Source: Hyposmocoma kahamanoa
Lineage: Eukaryota > Arthropoda > Insecta > Lepidoptera > Cosmopterigidae
Length of the DNA stretch: 64,000 bases
Direction of reading: 5' to 3'
Assembly: GCF_003589595.1 (NCBI RefSeq)
Contig: NW_020653713.1
Coordinates: 1,091,356 to 1,155,355, forward strand
In this document: positions 32,701 through 43,085 of the stretch, in pieces
How positions within the stretch are numbered: position 1 is the stretch's first letter
Layout of the letters: each line of letters opens with the position of its first letter
Notes under the pieces: generated by a model
What the model was told of the DNA's origin: nothing
The model's database searches: none
What the model saw: the letters and a program-made list of their open reading frames with translations, nothing else
Made by a program: the position numbers and the translations under genes

Positions 32701-33233
32701 ATATTAAAAACATCATGATATTCAATACATTAAATATTACAATTAATGTGATGCCTCATTAGTGGTAATGTCGTCTGGAATCAGTGTCAAGAAGTAATTT
32801 ATCGGGTCTAAATGGCCTATGAATTCGGATTCGGCCAGAATGTCGAACAGCTCTAGTCGTATATTTTAAACTAAGCTTATTAATGCCAAACTTTCAAATC
32901 AACCTCGATCGACATTTGAGTTTTGCAATGGATCTAATTGAAAACCGTAAGGTATCATTATTATTCAATCAATTCTCTCAAATCGATTTGTTTCGACAGC
33001 TAGGCAAAATAAACTAAAAGTTTTGTTGTAAGTCATTCTATAGCGTTTTTTTTTATGGGACAGTATGGGCAAATCCGAAATTATAGAAGATACAAGAAAA
33101 CTGTCTTAGTAACCATTAAGTCTTTGAGAAAACAATTTTGGCGTAGTCAATTTTTTGTGAATCCATAACAATGAATATAATTGATCAAACTTGTTTTACT
33201 GCTGATTGACTCAGTTTCATGTTTTTTATAATA
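32701..33233. other. no recognised feature
   Basis: AT-rich, without frame or repeat. Confidence 0.5.
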
Positions 33234-33519
33234 TCAAGTGACGGGACAAACAGGTCGCGTGCCTGATTGTAAGCTACACGCCTGTCCATAATAGTTGCAG
33301 TGTCACTCAGCTTTTTGAATTGCAAAGATCTGAGGCGCACTGCCACTGCGTCCGTCACCCTGAGACAAAGTTGACAAGTCCCATGTGCCTGTAATTTCAC
33401 CAGCACTCTTGCCCTTGAAAACCGGAACACAGTAATGCTGACATTACTGTTTGGTGGCAGAAATAGATAAAATGGCAGTACTTTCCCGTACAAACTTTTT
33501 CACAAGGAGCTACTTCTAG
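33234..33519 (+). repeat. F-family fold-back repeat, full-length reference copy
   Basis: TCAAGTGACGGGACAAAC to GGAGCTACTTCTAGA. Outer pair GTGACGGGAC with GTCCGTCAC; inner pair GTTGCAGTGTCACTCAG with CTGAGGCGCACTGCCAC; separate hairpin CAGTAATG (33430-33437) with CATTACTG (33442-33449). So the first 125 nt or so can fold as one long imperfect hairpin. The 102-codon minus-strand frame across it is not a gene. Confidence 0.85.
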
Positions 33520-33527
33520 ACGTTTTA

Positions 33528-33690
33528 CATTTAATGATCCTAAGAACGAAAATGGTCGATAACTTATTTATGCTTAACTAGGAGTGTCATAAAATGTCAC
33601 TTAAACATAGTCTTGTAGTTGGTATTATTTTTATAACTATCATGTGATAGAAGCAGTTTTGACGTATGACCACATATGGCTTTATTACTG
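33528..33690 (+). repeat. inverted partner of 35858-36004
   Basis: GATCCTAAGAACGAAAATGG, TTATGCTTAACTAGGAGTGT and AAACATAGTCTTG are repeated in reverse complement at 35858-36004 with very few changes over about 110 bp, then weaker similarity to GGCTTTATTA. Confidence 0.8.
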
Positions 33691-33959
33691 CTACTAGTAT
33701 AAATGTGGGGATTATTTTATAATATGGGGTGAAATAATTCGGGACAACAGAAGTTGATCAAATTCAATCAAATGTTTTTCATATGAAATTAATCAAATTG
33801 ACTAATTTTTTTTTAATGCCGATACACTTAATTTTATGTAAGGAATAATTTTATATATTCACAATAAAAACATTTTATATTTTCACATTGCCTCAAACTG
33901 ATTTCCTGTGCTATGAGTACCAGAGCTACAGAATTCATTCCGGTATTCCCAAACCTGAA
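33691..33959. other. no recognised feature
   Basis: AT-rich linker, 270 bp. Confidence 0.5.
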
Positions 33960-34065
33960 CTAATTTAGAAAAGTTCATTTTCTAAATTGGTCCTGCTGGG
34001 AATCGAACCCGGCACCTCCTCATCCAGCGCGTCACAGTACAAGCCGTTGGGCTAACAAGATAATA
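33960..34065 (-). mobile_element. SINE-D copy
   Basis: Reverse complement has A-box-like TTAGCCCAACGGCTTG and B-box GGGTTCGATTCCCAGC; the body CCAATTTAGAAAATG matches 11608-11745. Confidence 0.6.
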
Positions 34066-34525
34066 AACGTTATTTAAAATTTAAAATACTGTGAACCAAC
34101 TTTAAAGTTAAGTGGTGGTAGTCAACATATTCGCTTACAAACCTTACCAATTAAGCAAATTATAGAGTTAAAATAACCAAGAAATAACATAGTAAATGTT
34201 ATCAGGTTAGTTGTCTCACATTGCCACACGCAAACTCAAGACCTATGCCCTAAACCTAAGACCCAAATGCCTAGTGCAATAATTTATAGCAAAACCTAAA
34301 CACGATTTCAACACATGACTTCACGTTCATTATCTACCAATGCAAAGCGACATGAGATTTTCACGCCATTTAATCAAAATAACATTTCTTTTAAGTACAT
34401 TCAAATTAAAAAAAAATACAATGAGCGAATGTTGTTTAGGGCGATGAAAAACTTACTGACTTAGTTATATAATAGAAAATAATTATAACTTTGTATGAAA
34501 AAAGCCGACGTGAAAAGTTCGTTGA
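34066..34525. other. no recognised feature
   Basis: AT-rich. The only regularity is a run of CCTAAACCTAAGACC near 34250, too short to call. Confidence 0.5.
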
Positions 34526-34674
34526 AATAATAATAATAATAATAACGCACACACTCAACATAGCCCCGCACTATGGAAACTCTGTGTCGCGGGTGCCATG
34601 GACAGACACATAGACAACCACAAATTACACCCAAACTCACTCTAACTCTAACCGTTCGGCCACGGAGGCAGTTC
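34526..34674 (-). mobile_element. SINE-A copy with central deletion
   Basis: Tail (ATT complement), body to CAAATTACACCCAAACTCAC, then directly the head end CCGTTCGGCCACGGAGGCAG. The B-box and the region between are missing, with CTCTAACTCTAA at the joint. Confidence 0.8.
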
Positions 34675-34862
34675 AATACATCTATTTGCCATGTTTTATT
34701 GAAATCGGTTACCGAAAAGTGCGCGAAACCGGATTCATTCCCTAGTTTGCCACCCTTAGAAGTGCAATATTTTTTATTAAGTGGGACCACATCTGAGGTA
34801 CCCTCTTTCGAACAAAAAAAGAATCATCAAAATCGGTTTACAAATTACTCAAAATACACAAA
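34675..34862 (+). mobile_element. G-family copy, end-truncated
   Basis: CCATGTTTTATTGAAATCGG, ACCGGATTCATTCCC and GAGGTACCCTCTTTC in family order. Joined directly to the SINE-A head on its left. Confidence 0.7.
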
Positions 34863-34925
34863 AAAAAATACAGTCGACTGGACTCAAACCAGTGTCTGCC
34901 GCCTCGACGTGGCTAGATAGCGGTT
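34863..34925 (-). mobile_element. tRNA-like SINE scrap
   Basis: GGACTCAAACCAGTGTCTGC is a B-box complement resembling SINE-C. Head and tail are not clear. Confidence 0.35.
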
Positions 34926-35208
34926 AGTTAACAGTCTCGATTCTTAACTCTATATGATATAAGTACTCTGGATGCATTCAAAAGTGTCACTACAAGCGAA
35001 GATAGTGTACACTTCGAACAGTTTTACATTTCCTGACATTATCGTTCATGTCATTTAGCACTGAAACTGGTAGTTGGTTAAAATTTTTTGGCGAATGTAG
35101 TCCGACCTGCGCGTTCATCACACGTTATTGTATCCCGACCCGATTGTATTTTCCATACGTACGTATATCCCAACATCGGAGGACTAGACGTAGGCGCCCC
35201 TGCCCACA

Positions 35209-35273
35209 TTCTCTCCAATTCTTGTAACTCTATCGACTAATATTATAGATAGAGTTACAAGCATTGGAGAGAA
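35209..35273. repeat. 26-bp-arm hairpin
   Basis: Arms 35209-35234 and 35248-35273 are reverse complements with one mismatch (TTCTCTCCAATTCTTG against CAAGCATTGGAGAGAA in part), around a 13-nt loop. Confidence 0.85.
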
Positions 35274-35324
35274 CGTGTGTTATATTTTTCTGTATCTAAT
35301 GGAGCAATAAACATTTTTGACATA

Positions 35325-35500
35325 ACTCCATTATGCCATTCTCCCATGAGGGATGCGTAATATTGTAGATAAGCAGAAAACTTTTCGGCGGTGTTCAAGG
35401 CTCTGCAGCTTCGCTTCTACTAAATCCGAGTCGCCTATAAGCCTCTTCTCAAGCTTTTCAACTGAATTGTCTGCTACAAATGACATCACACAAAAAAAAC
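35325..35500 (-). pseudogene. LINE C-terminal scrap (SLEHRRKV)
   Basis: Minus strand reads RLIGDSDLVEAKLQSLEHRR, KVFCLSTILRIPHGRMA. The sequence RLIGDxxLxxxLxSLEHRRxVxxLSxxYRxxxG is a recurrent C-terminal block of insect Jockey/CR1 ORF2. Truncated on both sides. Confidence 0.6.
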
Positions 35501-35857
35501 ATTCACATGTAACACAAAAATAAATAATTACAAAACAAAACACAAAAAGAAATTAAATTAAGTTAAAACAGACATTGTTCACATAAATAAGGACAAAACG
35601 TAAAATATACTTTACGTGCTGCCAGTTGCGGTGATATAAGAATTTAGATTCTGAAAGACTTGGAATAAGCGCCAAATTATCGTTATATATCTCTACAGTA
35701 CCTACTTTAACGAGGCAAACTGAAAGCTCATTAGCGAAGATATCTATGGCCTTCAAGGATCGACGGAGTTCCAACCGCAAATGCATTAAGTTTTGTCACT
35801 GGCTGATGTTGGGGAATTTATGTGGTACCGATGCCAATCTCCTGTAACTTTGTACCT
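35501..35857. other. no recognised feature
   Basis: The 77-codon minus-strand frame at 35553-35786 shows no domain. Confidence 0.45.
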
Positions 35858-36004
35858 TTGAGATAATAAAGCCGTATGTGGTGGCCACATGTTACACAGT
35901 TATGAAAATAATACCAACTACATGAAACAAGACTATGTTTAAGTGACATTATATGACACTCCTAGTTAAGCATAAATAAGTTATCGACCATTTTCGTTCT
36001 TAGG
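35858..36004 (-). repeat. inverted partner of 33528-33690
   Basis: Reverse-complement copy of the left partner; together they bracket about 2.2 kb. Here an extra TTTCA triplet-like insertion sits in the CTTG...TAGTTGG region. Confidence 0.8.
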
Positions 36005-36011
36005 ATCTTAA

Positions 36012-36196
36012 TAAATAATAATAATAATAACACACACACTCATAGCTCCGCACTAGGGAAACCCTGTATAGCGGGTGCCATATAGACAACCACAAATTAC
36101 ACTCAAGCTCACTAGAGAAATAAATGTAGGACATACAAATATTTCTCGCTTTGCGTGGCAGTCCAGCATGGTAATCGTTCGGCCACGGAGGCAGTT
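36012..36196 (-). mobile_element. SINE-A copy, B-box deleted
   Basis: ATT-type tail, AGGGAAACCCTGTATAGCGG, CAACCACAAATTACACTCAA and head complement ATCGTTCGGCCACGGAGGC. The GGGTTCGATTCC stretch is absent. Confidence 0.8.
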
Positions 36197-36629
36197 TATA
36201 AAAAAGTACTATTTCATAAGTAAATAAGGTTCTTATTTCAATGTACTACTATAGTATAGAGTGCTAGCCATACCATGAACGAAGCTAGCCAACTCAGCTC
36301 AGCTCAGGAAGTTGTATGCAACCAACTATGCCAGCAAGAAGCCGCTGTGTGGCCTGCGATAAACATCACATGTATATACTTTTAGTATATTTTTTATTGT
36401 TTATACACAATGCACAGAACCATTGGAAATGACAGTCAGCCCGTGACGGCTCCGGTTTTACACGTCTCACGCTTAGTTCTTGGGCATGAAATTGCTTTTT
36501 GTTGTTCGTCTCTTCGATGAACACAATGCTTTTAGTGTTCATTTTTATATTCCTTTGTTTGTTACTTTTCCTATAATATTTTATACATAAAACGATAGTA
36601 GGTTAATAAAATAGTATAATACAAAACCG
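36197..36629. other. no recognised feature
   Basis: Contains no repeat I can match. CAGCTCAGCTCAGGAAG near 36296 is a very short internal duplication. Confidence 0.5.
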
Positions 36630-36850
36630 CCTCTGTCTCCGAACGGTTACCATGCTGCATTGTCACGCAAAGGTCCCGGGTTTGATTCCCGGGCCGAGAG
36701 AAATAATTGTATAGTCTACATTTATTTCTCTCGTGACTTTGAGTGTAATTTGTAGTTGTCTCATACGTTTGTGCACATGGCACCCGCGGTACATGGTTTC
36801 CCTAGCGAGGGGCTATAAGTGTGTGTGTATTCTTCTCACTATTATTATTC
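36630..36850 (+). mobile_element. SINE-A copy, near full length
   Basis: CCGCCTCTGTCTCCGAACGG (A-box), GGGTTTGATTCCCGGGC (B-box), TTTATTTCTCTCGTGAC, GGTTTCCCTAGCGAGGGGC and a tail ending ATTATTATT. Confidence 0.85.
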
Positions 36851-37611
36851 TAAAAATGGCATAATGATACAGACCGGTGGTGCTCTTGTGGAAAAACGGT
36901 AGCTTCTGATTAAAAGGTCGTTCTTTTAGTTATTATTTAGGTATAAGTTATATATTTTCTCAATACTCTTAAAGCCAATACCACTAACATGACATCCTAA
37001 GTGCCTGGACACCCATATTACAAGCTCTGCTTAGTTTGGGCTCCAGTTTCCCACAATACATTACTTTAAGCGTATGTAATAATATCTTCTCTACTGTATT
37101 GTTACTTTGTTTTGTATTGTGGAGATAAATAAAGATATATTATTATTATATTGTAACAAAAGTATTTAGATCGATGTACTGTTGGCTGTACCATTGTGAA
37201 TATTAAGTAGCAGTATCCCTCGCTGACGGCAATGTGAAACGTGAAGAAATCTGCATAGCTCCCAAATACCAGTTTGATCCACTAAGTGTAAAAACTAGAA
37301 ATCAGAATATTAACTGACCCTGAAATCCCATTATGAATAACAATGAAAAACAAAAACCAAAACAAAATTAGTATGCTTTTACTTACAATAACAAAACGTT
37401 TCTTCTAAACACATCATTGTGGCAAAGTAATCTCTATTTAAACATCAATAACAGTGGAAATAAAAACAAATATTTATTTTATAACTGAGACAAGAGCCGA
37501 TGACCTTTAAACAAATAAGCTGATAGCTAAGAAAAACCGCTTTTAGATCGGTCCATTGGAAGCAGACAAACAGATAGGCAAAGGGTTCAAAACTACTACA
37601 TCCACCTTTTT
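36851..37611. other. no recognised feature
   Basis: The stretch AATAAATAAAG-like near 37127-37136 and a TATTATTATA run look like the 3' end of a retroelement (GTGGAGATAAATAAAGATAT), but I cannot name it. Confidence 0.4.
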
Positions 37612-38455
37612 TTTAAACGCACATGCTCTTAGCCCCGCACTAGGGAAACCCTGTATCGCGGCTGCAGGTACCATGGGCACCACGGAAGAAAAAAAAATGG
37701 AAATGCCATAAAAACTCACACATTCCTAGTTCGAAACACTACAAAATCTTGATATTGATTGGTCGTAGTTTCAAATTTAAAAAGAAATAACAAATTCTGG
37801 ATTGTTAATATAATTTAAACTTTACCCTGTTGGCATATCGTTGAAAGTTCAATACCACCTATACCTACTCCTATTATTGGAAGTTACGTTTTCATATTAT
37901 TTTGAAATTTCAATCAATGTGCTGCCATCTAGCGGTGAATTACTGAACGACGACGAATTGGAGTTATTAAATTAGTTGTCCAAAAAAGAAGCGACCATAT
38001 TGCAGGGTTATAAGCTTTACTGTCGTTTTAAGGATAAATTATTTCGATAAAGAGAAAACTGAAAATTTATTAAAATAATACTTTCCGGTGATATGAAATA
38101 CCACCATGGACAATATTTTTGATGCGGCCATTATTTTTTAACTCCGAAACTGCACAATAAGGCATTTTTCTAGGATTTGAAGAATTTGCACGAAAGAATG
38201 ACGAATTGGCGGACTGAGTTCACATGCGTCTCTCGAGACCTGCTGGCATGCGTCAAACGCTAAGTAACCACTTCTACTGTATTTATTGTTCTGTAATGAG
38301 CACACACATAGAGAAATTACATCCAAACTCAGGAGATAAATAAAGCTGTAAGGCTGTAAATATTTCTCCCGGCCCGGGAATAGACCTCAGGACCTCTGCG
38401 AGGCCGTTCAGCTTGGTAACCGTTCGGCCACAGCCGAACGGAGGCAGCTTTTTGT
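37612..38455 (-). mobile_element. SINE-A copy split by E copy 4
   Basis: The 3' part is at 37612-37680 (AGCCCCGCACTAGGGAAACC...), the 5' part at 38296-38455 (CATAGAGAAATTACATCC, then B-box and A-box complements). Joined across the E element and one duplication copy they restore the order GCCATGGGCACACACATAG of intact SINE-A. Confidence 0.8.
37681..38295 (-). mobile_element. E element copy 4 (P-superfamily-like)
   Basis: CACGGAAGAAAAAAAAATGG to TTATTGTTCTGTA, flanked by ATGGGCAC (37673-37680) and ATGAGCAC (38296-38303), an 8-bp duplication with one change. Minus strand from 38165 reads MPYCAVSELKN, a THAP-like start with the second cysteine lost. Lacks the M insertion and so shows the empty site. 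Confidence 0.8.
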
Positions 38456-38488
38456 GCCGGGGTTTAAAAATATGGGACATAATCTCAG

Positions 38489-38862
38489 TACAGAGTACTA
38501 AAAAAACTGACTTTAAAAGTACGTGGAATAGTGCGCCACTATACGGAACTTGGCACAGAAGATAATAAAAATCGGTTCTCACTACTCAAAGTATATTGAG
38601 AGAAAAACGCCTTGAATTAGACAAATAGCAAAATCAACCATTAAAATAATTGCTCCTAGATTAAAGTTAGGCGCTATTTATAAAAATTAATCTTCATACG
38701 TGAACAGCCACCCTTAGAGGTGGATGATTTTCTTCAAACTGACATGGGACTACTACGGAGGTACCCTCTTTCCAACAAAAAAAGAATCATGAAAATCGGT
38801 TCACAAATACCGGAGTTATCGCGTAACATACAATCGAATTGAGAACCTTCGCCTTTTTTCAA
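38489..38862 (+). mobile_element. G-family element, long form
   Basis: GTACTAAAAAAACTGACTTT opens it; GAGAAAAACGCCTTGAATTA and TTAGAGGTGGATGATTTTC follow. The closing end is damaged (CCTTCGCCTTTTTTCAATA). Confidence 0.7.
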
Positions 38863-39289
38863 TACCCTATTCTTTCATTTCACAAGGATACTACGCACTC
38901 TAATACACGTTTATTACGATTTTAGATAATAATGAATTTGTATTCAAATTTTCAATACATAGGAATATTCCCGAAGCCGTATCTCCTGAATGTATCTATA
39001 CCCTTTGTGGTTGTTTATCAGCTGCGGGCAAATCAATTTGATCTGTTACTTGCATGTCCGCAACAAACTCACCTGCGGTAATTAGCGTGAGTATGTGTTA
39101 AAGACGTGATAGCTAAGGCTTTTGAAATGGGATCTAAAGAGAGATATGGGTGTTAAGGTCCCTTATCCGCCAAGGCGGTGAAGGTCTATACACACTATTG
39201 TGCACGATTCTCCTTTGAAGAGAGGGCCAGAGTCGTACACATGATTTCCAAGAGATCTGAACCTTGTTTTTTATGATAACTTTGTGATA
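38863..39289. other. no recognised feature
   Basis: Repeat-free as far as I can see, with a modestly GC-richer segment near 39150-39240. Confidence 0.5.
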
Positions 39290-39508
39290 ACTGTTGGCAA
39301 GCGACACATCCATAGCAGTGCCACTCAGATAAGTCACAAAGACCTTTGAGGCACTGCCACTGAGATCCTTACCCTGAGACGTAAGTTGATAAGCCCCATG
39401 TGCCTGTAATTTCACCAGTACCCTTAACCTTATAACCCGAAAAGCAGTGATGCTCATAAATCTGCTTGGCGGCGGAAATAGACAAGGTGGCAATAATTCC
39501 CTGAACGA
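39290..39508 (+). repeat. F-family copy, 5' end lost
   Basis: GCAAGCGACACATCCATAGC through GCTTGGCGGCGGAAATAGAC to TTCCCTGAACGAAC. The inner fold-back is shortened by deletion. Confidence 0.75.
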
Positions 39509-39781
39509 ACGTCACTCGGTGTGTAGATTCTTCTTCACCGTAAGTGAGAGATACAGCTACTAAACGTTCACAATGTACTTAACCTAGAAATTAAAGTCAC
39601 AGGTCCATAGATTAAGGCTGAGATTTGTAAAATGAATATTAGGACTAAGCAGTAATGGAGAGCTAAGCAAGTTTTTTGAACTTACAAAACGATATTTGCT
39701 TAAGTTTAAGCAAGAAATTAAATTACATTTTGAGTTTGCCATTCCTTATTAATAATTATAACATACTAGTGACGCATTTTT

Positions 39782-40022
39782 TGACACACACCCACTGATA
39801 GCCCCGCACTAGGCAAAACCCTGTGTCGCTGTGTTAAAGTCAAACCTCTGACGCTGACGGTAAGAACAGTCCAAAGTCACTACCTTCGTGGTCGAATGGT
39901 CATCACGCTGGTCTATTAAATATTTGTGTGTGAAACATTTATTTCTCTCGTGCGTTCGGGTGTGATTTGTGGTTGTCTATGTGTGTGTTCATGGCACCCG
40001 CGGGAGAGGGTTTCCCTAGTGC
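39782..40022. mobile_element. two SINE-A fragments, head to head
   Basis: 39782-39836 is a minus-strand 3' end (CCCGCACTAGGCAAAACCC). 39878-40022 is a plus-strand copy with a deleted B-box (CTTCGTGGTCGAATGGTCA, GTGGTTGTCTATGTGTGTG). They face each other over 40 bp. Confidence 0.7.
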
Positions 40023-40059
40023 ATTCATTAAAATTTCAAGCTTGATCTTGACTGTACAT

Positions 40060-40135
40060 GCCGCTACAGGGAATCGAACCGTGTCGACCTCTCAATTGAG
40101 AAGCAACCGTTCACCCATCAAGCTATCGCCAGTAT
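40060..40135 (-). mobile_element. SINE-F, tRNA-like head
   Basis: Reverse complement: GCGATAGCTTGATGGGTGAAC (A-box region, two parts) and CACGGTTCGATTCCC (B-box). Only copy in the window. tRNA-like in spacing, but the acceptor and anticodon arms do not pair well. Confidence 0.45.
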
Positions 40136-40479
40136 TAAACATATTATAAGTTAAACTTATCAACCTTTAATAACATTAATTTTCTATCTTCAAACGTAGA
40201 CGACGCTCTGGTGATATCGCGTCCATGACGTCACGAGTTTATCAGATAACGGTGATGTAGCGTTAATCGAGTGCGTTTGTAGTTTTGTTTTACTCGTTTG
40301 CATTAGATATCGGAATATTACGCTTTTTTGCACCTTGAGGGGATTACGGATCACGTTACGAGGCTACATTGACGGCGCCATTAGTTTGCTCGACGCGGGT
40401 AATTTCGAAAACTCAATTCCCCTACGTGCTATACCATCGAATTAAAAAGTTATTTAAAAAAACTATTACCGTTATAACC
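40136..40479. other. no recognised feature
   Basis: Moderate GC around 40325-40430 with GACGGCGCCATTAG. No frame. Confidence 0.5.
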
Positions 40480-40660
40480 CAGTACAAAGATCTGCATCAA
40501 GCGCTTAGAGAAACTCGTAAGATCTACTGACTCCTTCTATAGGTTGGTTTGTAAGAGCGGTGGCCTTGACGTGGCAGGAGACACTAGTTCGAACCCTGTC
40601 AGATCAATGGAATTTTTCTTTATGTTGTTTGATCTTTTATTAATAATAATAACAAACTAG
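40480..40660 (+). mobile_element. SINE-C copy with upstream body
   Basis: AGTACAAAGATCTGCATCAA, CTCGTAAGATCTACTGACTC, head with B-box CTAGTTCGAACCC, then AATGGAATTTTTC and an ATTAATAATAATAA tail. Confidence 0.65.
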
Positions 40661-40675
40661 TGGAGTATGTTTATG

Positions 40676-40845
40676 GTAACGAAGTGACGGGACGATCAAG
40701 TCGTGCGCCTGATGGTAAGCAACACACCTGTCCATATAACAGTAGCAGTACCACTCAGAGCTTTAAATCACAAAGATCTGAGAGGCATTGCCACTGAGAA
40801 ATATGTTGACAAGTCCCATGTGCCTGTAATTTGACCTACTGCTCA
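40676..40845 (+). repeat. F-family copy with internal deletion
   Basis: AAGTGACGGGACGATCAAGT, CACACCTGTCCATATAACAG, CACAAAGATCTGAGAGGCA, then a jump to TGTTGACAAGTCCCATGTG. Confidence 0.75.
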
Positions 40846-41099
40846 CACTACTGCGTTCACTCATAGATAAATATTTTCATTCAGTTCTAGTAATCCACAT
40901 AATACATTACTATTTAATGGTACAAAACAATTATTTTAAAGACGAGAGAGAGATTGTGTTTTAGAACAATAATTGTTTATTGTACGAAAAATGTAATTAA
41001 AAATTACATGTCACAAAGGACATATACATAGGTGGGCTTATTTCTAGAAGAGATCTGAAAGTCTAAGTCAAATAGTCTTCATTTCATAGATAAGCTAAT

Positions 41100-41235
41100 T
41101 ACACTTGAAGTCGTCATACTGATTATACTCTAGTGCTCATTCGTAAGGCAGATTCCCCTGAGGAGAATGACCAAGAAACTCTAGAGGTTGCTCTTTGTAA
41201 TATACATTTATCATTTACGATATTTCATTTAAACA
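41100..41235 (-). pseudogene. CR1/Jockey-like LINE 3' UTR fragment
   Basis: CCCCTGAGGAGAATGACCAA and ACTCTAGAGGTTGCTCTTT match the 3' UTR below the LINE at 21695-22320. Confidence 0.55.
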
Positions 41236-41654
41236 TCTCAGATCGAGACTACCTGCAAGAGCTATACCGGTCACTATCATGGACTTTTGTTATCTAAGTA
41301 TGAGAAACTGTTGTTGTTGCTGTCTCTTCAAACCCTAGCCGTGGTGAATAAAGTAAGTCTGCGGGACATTATTGTACATTTATTAAAATTTAAATGTAAA
41401 TAGAAATATCAATGATGACAATACAAATATGACCGATATATATCCATGTATCTACATTGAAAATTCAGTAACAAGCAAACAACCCTCATCGCACTACTCA
41501 AGTGAGAGTGTAGAGTTATAAAAACATCTTGATGGAACGGAAAATTTGTAAAGGCATAGCTTTAACTTAGATAAGGTTTTACAGGAAATAATGTTTTAAT
41601 CCACCCATTAAACGACGGGCGGCAACTCTGTCGCTTGGCTAGTAAAAATAATGT
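41236..41654. other. no recognised feature
   Basis: A weak duplicate of GAATGACCAAG-like LINE text does not continue here. Otherwise AT-rich. Confidence 0.45.
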
Positions 41655-41885
41655 CAATACAGAGTACTAAAAGAACCGTCACCTTAAAAGTCACTCATCC
41701 CCTAATACGCCACCCTTAGAGATGGAATATTTTCTTTATGTTTAAATGGGACCACATCTGAGGTACCCTCTTTCCAACAAAAAAATAATCATCAAAATCG
41801 GTCTCGGAGTTATCGCGTAACATACATAAAAATACATACAGTCGAATTGTTTATTTCCTCCTTTTTTTAAGTCGGTTAAAAAAAA
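41655..41885 (+). mobile_element. G-family element with internal deletion
   Basis: GAGTACTAAAAGAACCGTCA jumps to CACTCATCCCCTAATACGCC; ends CTCCTTTTTTTAAGTCGG. Both inverted ends are present but eroded. Confidence 0.7.
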
Positions 41886-42235
41886 GAAAAATGCCTCAGG
41901 ATAATTCCATACCTACGCTATAGAGTCGGTTGTAAGCCTTTTTTCGTAAAACAAGACATGCTTATGTAGGGTTTTTTGTAAAACTCTAACAACATCGCAT
42001 GACATAATTACTAACACCGTAAACGATAATTTTTGTTCCATGTCATAATAATTCAGATTTTCCTTTCGAATAAAAATATTTAAACAGATCGATTTAAACG
42101 GTGATCTCTCTATGCGGTAGCGACAAAACCTTAAAAGTTTATATTTGGACAAAAGTTATCTTAAATTTTTATTGAATTTATATATTCAATTATTTTTATG
42201 TGAAATTACTCCACTAGTCTGTTATAATTATTGGC
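41886..42235. other. no recognised feature
   Basis: 79-codon minus-strand frame (41913-42152) without domain. Confidence 0.5.
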
Positions 42236-42485
42236 CAGGGCTGGTAGCTGTAAAGGTATCTAACTGGGTGACGAAATGTCATATATGTCTTATAGATCGT
42301 CGAAAGTCTTTGAAAATCCAAATACAAAGATACGACGCAAGCACATAGAAAAATTAGTGAGGTCCGCTGGTTCGTTCCGTGGCTTAGCTGGTATAGCGTT
42401 TGGCACGGTATGTTAGAAGACGTCGGTTCGAATCCGGCCGGATCGAAGGAATTTTTTCTGAGTGTTAGATCTTTGTATTAATAAT
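42236..42485 (+). mobile_element. SINE-C, reference copy with long 5' body
   Basis: Body from CTGGTAGCTGTAAAGGTATC and ATCCAAATACAAAGATACG, then a tRNA-like head TTCCGTGGCTTAGCTGGTAT (A-box) with GTCGGTTCGAATCCGGCC (B-box), then GGAATTTTTTCTGAGTG and a GTATTAATAATTA tail. A body on both sides of the tRNA-like part suggests a composite or dimeric SINE. Confidence 0.7.
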
Positions 42486-42519
42486 TAAAAGTTATTTTGT
42501 GTGATGTTTTTTTATTTAT

Positions 42520-42655
42520 TTTTCCCAGGGGAGGAGAAAATCCTCATGGATACTATAGGGTTAACGAAACTCATGGTGATGTCGGACTCCACCGGGAATG
42601 TGCCCAGTAACCTACGGACTAAAACTTCCTCCCCTTCCCAGTTTCTCCTGTTACT
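42520..42655. repeat. possible dispersed repeat with CCAGGGGAGGAG / CTCCCCTTCCCAG ends
   Basis: The two ends are a loose inverted pair. The interior CATGGTGATGTCGGACTCCA has a composition unlike its flanks. Single copy in the window, so only tentative. Confidence 0.3.
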
Positions 42656-43085
42656 ATTAATTGTGTAACATCATTAATGCCGTAAATGTAATGTATGCTA
42701 CACATTACTAATTTGGTTGTATGATGTTGGAAATATAGTGTTGCGAGGTTTTCAGTATTTTACAAAACAACCCTGAATACAATGTTTTTCATTAGCCCGT
42801 ATTACACAGCTCAACATTAATATATAATAAGATCCCAAGCTGTATAACAATTCAGAAAGATGAAAAATTCTTCTTTAATAAATTACGGTCCCTGTTCATA
42901 CAAAAATGCTATTACACAATAAAGGAATTTTGGAAATGATACAGTAATATAATTGTGATATTTCATGAAATATTTTGTCATTTTAAAATAAAATAATTAA
43001 ATATTTTTTTAATGTACATTTTTATTCTTGTTTATTATTTTGATTAGACATTATATTAATTATTTTACATGTGTTTTTTAAGATA
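42656..43085. other. no recognised feature
   Basis: Very AT-rich (especially 42970-43080). No frame. Confidence 0.5.

Noticed and set aside
33185..33493. 102-codon minus-strand frame, similar to frames at 39134 and 11809
   Set aside because: These recur because they lie in F repeats. The frame is not kept among copies and contains no domain.
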